A DNA stretch of 64,000 bases, from NCBI RefSeq assembly GCF_029227915.1, contig NC_079878.1, positions 22,099,501-22,163,500 on the forward strand, given 5' to 3'. Both the position numbers and the translations under genes were made by a program. Position 1 is the first letter of the stretch; each line of letters opens with the position of its first letter. The notes below the pieces were generated by a model that worked only from the letters and a program-made list of their open reading frames with translations, had not been told where the DNA came from and made no database searches. The DNA comes from Hydractinia symbiolongicarpus (taxonomy: Eukaryota > Cnidaria > Hydrozoa > Anthoathecata > Hydractiniidae). Positions 58,501 through 64,000 of the stretch are shown piece by piece.

Positions 58501-60870
58501 CCTCAGATTACACACTTTTTAAAGTAAGTTTCGAAAATATGTCATACTCTTTTAATCACTAATTCATAAAATCCTTCGAAAATGGAAATCGTCTGACGAA
58601 GTCCACTTTGTCATTTATTACAAAGCAGGTGTTAAATCGTTTTACAACAAACAGATACAACAAACTTGTGCAACGAGCGTTTTAGCTTGCGCACAGTTTT
58701 TTGTGTACCTTTTACGCCCGCATAATAACCTTGGTGGACGTGCGTTTATGGACTGCCTTCACCTTGTTAACACTACGTGTTGCTATCATGGACCAATTTT
58801 ACTACCGCCGAAGATAGCGGAGTAATTCTAGTACTCCAACATAAAGGGCTTTAAGAAATAAGGCCTGTACAACGAGCCCTTTTTACTCAAACTCCTGTCA
58901 AAATTTTTAATGTTAAATGAAATTTTGGATGAGTTTGCGTTGGCTTTAGGATTTCTCTTTTGTATTCTTAAAGATCTTAAAACTTTATATCTAACAACGG
59001 CTCCACAAGCAAAAATAAAGTCAACAGTACCGACCTGGCAGAAATTATTTTGCTCCTTGCCAAAAATAATGTTTTTTATATTTATCTAATCGGGTGAACG
59101 GTCCTACTGAGTTGCCTACCCACCGTATCTAAAGCGAATAAATGTCTTCAGTATTTGGTTAAGATTTGTGGCAACTGAATGTTTAACTTATGGATGGAAT
59201 TAGCGCACGAGATTATTGTTTGTTTGTTTTTGTTGTCTTTTGTGGGTTTTTATTTGGCGTTTTTTATGTTTTACATCATTATAACACAGGCCTTATTTCT
59301 TAGTCCGCTTTCTCTTGGGGAAGTGAAATTGATAGGCTTTCTACGCATGTAGTTAAATTAATACACGATAGAATCAAGTCTGCTTGACCTGGCGCTTCGG
59401 GACAGTCGGTTTTGGTTGCGGGTTTGTTTATGACAAATGGAGATTTCTATATAATTCCTTATTCATTTGTTTGTTAAACATACTTAGCAGATTCAGTAAA
59501 CGGAATTACTAGCATACATGCCGTGATTAGCAAGATTAATATGGAAAGAGAAAAAAATGTTCTGCATTACTGAATGAGACTGAGCCACGTCACTGCTTTA
59601 GTAACTATAATTAGTAGATGAATTGCATCTGTAAAGTTCAGATATGGCGAAATTTTAATTGGTTAGGACGAATAGTGCACTGCAGTGAATGATGTAATAT
59701 ACAATTTGTAGGTAGTTAATATCAAACAAGGTACAGGAGTTAGAACCATCAACAAACGCACCTAGGAGGAATCTGAATGAATCCAAAACTATGATAACAA
59801 CAGAGCTAACGTTCACGGACAGTCGATAACATGTAAGTATCAGGTAAAAGTGTGCATATACCCTGCCCACGTGTTCAAAGAGTTTAGAAACTCGTGCTCA
59901 GAGACAAATATCGTGCAAAAGTAAAAAATACTAAACGCAGTGCGCAAACTAAAACGCCTGTGTTACAATTCTTGATCTAACGCCTACGACGTAATAAATA
60001 ACTTAAGCGTGTAGAGGTTAAGTGGAACAAGTGTCGGGTGCATCCTATAGTTTTTGCAAGACTAAATGTCCAAACAAAGAGCCGGGCGGAATGAAATATA
60101 TCAAAAGACTACATGGAAAAAAATATCGGAGCAATTCTAAATCATTTGGCTTAAAACATAAATAGTGAATGTACGAAGTATAAAAAAAGTGGAAAAAAAT
60201 GTTGAATTGCCAATAGTATAATGTAATAAAGAATAACTATGTATTGTTTATGTTTCAACTTAATTGCAATTTTAATCCAAGTAGGTTAATTTCGTAAAGA
60301 GTAAATTAACCCAAGTTCGCTTTGGTGACTAATAGGTTTAGTGACTAACTATGCAAGGGATATCTCGCTCTCTGAGTTAATTTTAAACATATTTGATAGC
60401 GATAAGGTGTCGAAATTTGAGCAAAAATGCCTATAGCTGCTTTTTAAACATGAAAATAAACACGAAATTTAAGTTAAACTACAATATAAAGAACATATTG
60501 TGGTTTGCGTATTGTTACGTCACTTTCATTGATTATTATCTTCCATCAACATCATTCCAAACATGAATAATAGCTTCGCGAATACGAGGGCTGTGTGGTG
60601 TTGCTTCATGTGAAATTATGAAGTGTTGTTTCAAGTTAAACAATCTTTGAATTAAATTTAAACTAATTTAAAATAAAAGCGTAGCACAATTATTACTAGC
60701 GGAGCAAGATTTCGTTATCCTGGTTAACGATTCTTATCTTGCCGGGCTTAGGTTGCAAATCAGATGCTGAGTAATAGCCGGATAGGGACCAAACATACGG
60801 GCGAGTTTATATCTATGATTATTTGTATATCACTGTGACAATTTTTGCAAGAACACGCATAATACAGTAT
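55560..60870 (+). repeat. Dispersed non-coding repeat, copy III
   Basis: Left inverted arm at about 55800-55915, internal forward boxes at about 56915 and 58130, right arm at about 59055-59150. The 58109-60395 part is an older, diverged single copy of the 2.6-kb unit. It ends with 'atgctgagtaatagccggat' (about 60766) and, like copy I, continues to 'gcaagaacac.cataataca'. A G11 run occurs near 58121. Confidence 0.8.
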
Positions 60871-60877
60871 ACTCTTC

Positions 60878-62089
60878 TTAACTAGAATGTGGAAGGTTTT
60901 CCGGCTTTCGCGTGGTTTTGTTCCTCAACTGGTCAGCTTTCATATCTCCCTCAACTAAATAATGAGCCTGCAACATCTTAGCAGCGCCTTTAATAGTATT
61001 TTGTAACTGCACTTTTAGACCACATTTTTCATCATCTCCACATAACCTGTCGATAGCGCTTCTTAAATGACATATATTGTTTTTGTTAAACATTGCAGAA
61101 GAATCTACAGGAATTCCTAAGGACTCTTTAAATGCAATGAACAAGCGGCTCAATCTCCTCACCGTTTGACGAACCTTTTTTTCTACTTCATGTTTTTCCC
61201 GGACTTACACTTTTGGCCATTAAACATGCGAGATCCAATCATAAGAATTACAGCATCAGATTTTGCCATTGATGATACATCATTCAAAATCATTTTGTTT
61301 AGTACTGCTTTAAAGTCATCTTTTAAGTCATTGAAATTGAGAGCTTCAATAGGTAAAAAGGGTACCATAACTTGGCCATTGTTTTTTCCACAAAAATGTT
61401 GGTGCGTGAGGTTTAGTTCTTATTGTACGTTCCTTTGCATGTAACACAAACGAATAGCGCATCGTCGTTGTTGCCTGTTCTTTCTCGGATATACTATGGT
61501 TCTTCTTTCGCCATCTCCTTTTGGGTGTAATTGAAAACACCTATCTTCTTCAGGTTATCAAATGCTTTAATTCTCTCGCGACGTGGCAGTGATAACGCCT
61601 TGACAACAGCTGGATCCTTTTTATGTTTCAGAGATAAGTGTCTTGGTAAGGCACTTTGCATGCATCCACAAATTGGACATGGTCTATGAATTTTCTTCTT
61701 GGTACCTTTTTTGGAGATTTTATCTTATCTTCTTTCGACACATCAATAATTGAAGGTTTAATTTCATCATTATCATCGGTGTCTTTATTAGGTATGCTTT
61801 GTACGGTCAATGCAAGTTCTTCCATATCGGTATCAATCACTTCGCCCAAGCTATCACCAAGGCCTACACCAGTGTCGTTAGCTATGATTTTTTCATTCAC
61901 TGGTGGCATTGGTGGAAAGATTTCTCCAGAATTGTGTATAATGAATTTATTATTTTTATCGTTATTAACAGTATCAGACATAGAAGTAGATGATTTCTTG
62001 CCACTTTCTTCAGAGGCTTTAGGTGATGGTTTATCTCCTCCGTTTATACCATCTGTACTTTCATCACGCGAGCATTTGCTGGCAGACAT
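60878..62089 (-). pseudogene. C2H2-finger protein remnant of a repetitive cnidarian-type family
   Basis: Starts MSASKCSRDESTDGINGG (62089), Ser/Asp-rich for ~140 codons. A shift in a T6 run (61707-61712, plus strand) leads to HRPCPICGCMQSALPRHLSL, a C2H2-like finger (CxxC...HxxxxH), then LPRRERIKAFDNLKKIGVFN. An in-frame TAG near 61493 precedes YIRERTG and a second Cys pair, FVCVTCKGTY. Then, in other frames, PFLPIEALNFNDLKDDF, AVILMIGSRMF, VRRLSRLFIAFKE and AHYLVEGDMKADQL, ending at 60878. At least three frame changes and two stops. I remember similar multi-copy proteins from corals and anemones, possibly N-terminal parts of tyrosine-recombinase elements, but no recombinase core is present here, so that link is uncertain. 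Confidence 0.55.
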
Positions 62090-64000
62090 TATCCTTTGTT
62101 GTCAGTATCTGGGCTATCCCCCGATCCAACAATGTCACCTTGTGACAAACCGAAAGAATCAATCTACATTTTAAAATATTACACGATGATAAGAAACATG
62201 CAATGTTAAAATTGTAGAGAAAAATTCCGCTGGATGACAAGTCCTGCATTTTTCGCATCTGTCTGTTTTAAAAAGGACTGTTCGAAGAAGAAAAAAATGT
62301 GCTAAGAAGGAACTAAACTTTCGTTATTTCGTAACTTATAACTGCGAAATATTTAAAATAAATACGAAATTCGTTAATCAAACAACGATGTGACCCATTC
62401 TAAGTTTAACTATTTTCGGGTGAAAGGTCCGCTTTAGAGCGACGGTGAGGTCATACGTATCGCATGTTATCTATAAAAAGTAAATACGTTTTAATCTTAA
62501 GTCATTTTTAATTTCCTGGAATTTATATCTTGAAAATGTTTTTATACTATTTATACTATTTATACTATTATATTTATACTATATTTTTATACTATTTTAT
62601 ACTATTTATTTATGTTTTTATAAACGACTTCATAAACAACTCCGTTTGTTTTCATTATAGCTTTAGTTGCTAATAAGTTGTTAATCGAAATTCAAACTTT
62701 ACACAATATCATCTTTTTGAATTTTTTAACTTTTTTCAGGACCCCTCCCATCCTTTCTAACGTCGAATTGACATTAAGCGTACACTTTTCGATTTGTCAT
62801 CCCTTATTAAACAACTGTTTTGTTGGTTGCTTGTTTAATCATCAACATTAAAGCCTCAGTGTTCCAACTTCCCAAAACTCATCCTGGTAACTTGCTTAGG
62901 TTTAGCACAACTCAATTTCTTATAAAATCTTGTACTAGAGAAACACCTAATATTCTTCCCACTTGCTGCTACCACACAGTTTTAGGTAACCAGTAAGTAA
63001 ACTATTAACAGAAGTGTTAATAAATTCATTTAGAGAAATTTATAACCAAACTAGACAATAAGGTGAGAAAAAAGCCTGCATTGCAGTCGCCGGAAACTTT
63101 ATGAAAATCAACATCTGCGTCTCCTGTAACATCTACCAAATCAAGGGCTAAAGAGAAAACAATTGTTGCACAATACAGCCGTAAAAAATTAACATAAGAC
63201 TTCTTTCTTCGCGCTTTCCACACTTTTTCATATCTCCGCGGAACTGAGGTAAGAACATACCACAAATAGATTGTATTAAGATTTGATTGATTAATTCTGG
63301 TTAATAAATTTTAATTTTAGGATCATTATTTAATTTCACATTTCCAATTAGTCTTGTTTTCAATTCTTCTGAGATCGGTTTTTGTAAAAAAGTTATAGAG
63401 CTCTGCAAAACCAATTGCAACTTAAAATTTATTAGTATATCCTGGTTTCGCAACAGGAAAGTTTAACAATGGAAACCTAAATATTAGGAATAAAACGTAA
63501 AAACATAATTCAATTTCATCTTAAAGCAAATAAACTTTCTTCTAATTCGGCGCGTAGTTTTTTTATTGTATTACTTAGAATTTGTAGAATTTGTATTACT
63601 TAGACAAAATAAAAATAAGTAACCGAAAAGCAATTTAAGTTTTTCTTCTATTCGCGCGTCAAAACAATGCTGCTGAATGCTCAAATGCACGAAAAGGTCA
63701 AAGCAGGAGATTGTACACGGCAAGGAAATTTCCATGGATATTTCCATGGGCTGACAACTTAGTAATAATGAGTAAAAAGGTTTTGTAGAAAGTTGTTAAT
63801 TTCTATGCAAGAAATCAAATGGTCTATGCATACAATCCCACGCATCCAAAGTTCAAAGCACAGATACCCATGAAGTATCCATTTTTTCGTCAAACGCATT
63901 AATAAAAGTTGGGAAATGTCACAAAATTTCAGCACTAAATTTCATGCCTAACAAAAGTTATGCCTGGTCAAAGTAGCCGCAGGCACTTTGTGCCGCACCC
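62090..64000. other. Non-coding right end
   Basis: No supportable gene. A 79-codon frame at 63026-63265 has no recognised features. A simple repeat at 62545-62612 is listed separately. Short 'tttccatgg' direct repeats lie near 63729-63748. Confidence 0.45.
62545..62612 (+). repeat. (TTTATACTA)n simple repeat
   Basis: About seven imperfect copies of 'tttatacta' with variable T-runs between them. Confidence 0.85.

Overview
The window is A+T-rich eukaryotic DNA, most likely from a cnidarian. The evidence is spliceosomal introns, a jockey/CR1-type LINE reverse transcriptase, pogo/Tigger remnants, and protein families I associate with cnidarian genomes (integrase-core transposases, transposon-borne HECT proteins, a degenerate small kinase, an SF3-type helicase fragment). 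There is no bacterial gene organisation. Assignments rest on reading the sequence and remembered family signatures; no database search was possible.

Layout. 1-5.7 kb: three decayed ubiquitin-specific protease (USP) fragments in the same orientation, each followed by a related non-coding flank, then a broken SF3/Parvo-NS1-like helicase fragment. 6.4-7.4 kb: a degenerate ~161-bp repeat running into a 102-bp minisatellite of about 6.6 copies. 8.7-10.4 kb (minus): a four-exon pseudokinase gene with all introns in phase 0, carrying one homopolymer frameshift near its end.

10.78-19.71 kb is the most interesting part. Two DNA-transposon-like elements, A (10782-15234) and B (15238-19707), lie head to head with only TAC between them. 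Each has matching ~19-bp terminal inverted repeats, purine-rich subterminal repeats at both ends, and two convergent genes: a HECT ubiquitin-ligase-like protein and a DDE integrase-like transposase. All four proteins begin with a double-CxxC zinc ribbon. The two diverged HECT genes are otherwise open for about 650 codons, yet both carry a +1 frame change inside that ribbon. Both transposase genes are broken. 19.84-25.4 kb (minus) holds a third HECT/integrase pair (C) of another branch. Its integrase is intact over a GC-AG intron, but Lys sits where the catalytic Glu is expected. Its HECT gene is broken and lacks the C-lobe.

26.7-28 kb: an orphan exon-like reading frame and a Tigger C-terminal fragment. 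28-32.7 kb: apparently empty. 32.7-38.7 kb and 42.9-60.9 kb: copies of a large non-coding repeat with internal ~95-bp inverted arms and hairpin boxes. In the second copy a 2.6-kb unit is triplicated in tandem. A 5'-truncated LINE lies at 39.96-42.39 kb. A Tigger derivative without its catalytic domain lies at 52.6-53.6 kb. 60.9-62.1 kb: a decayed C2H2-finger gene.

Recurring theme: ubiquitin-pathway genes (three HECT ligases, three USP fragments) sit inside or beside mobile elements. In A and B the ligase and transposase share architecture and N-terminal ribbon type, so they probably act together on transposon DNA or on the transposase; that functional link is inference.
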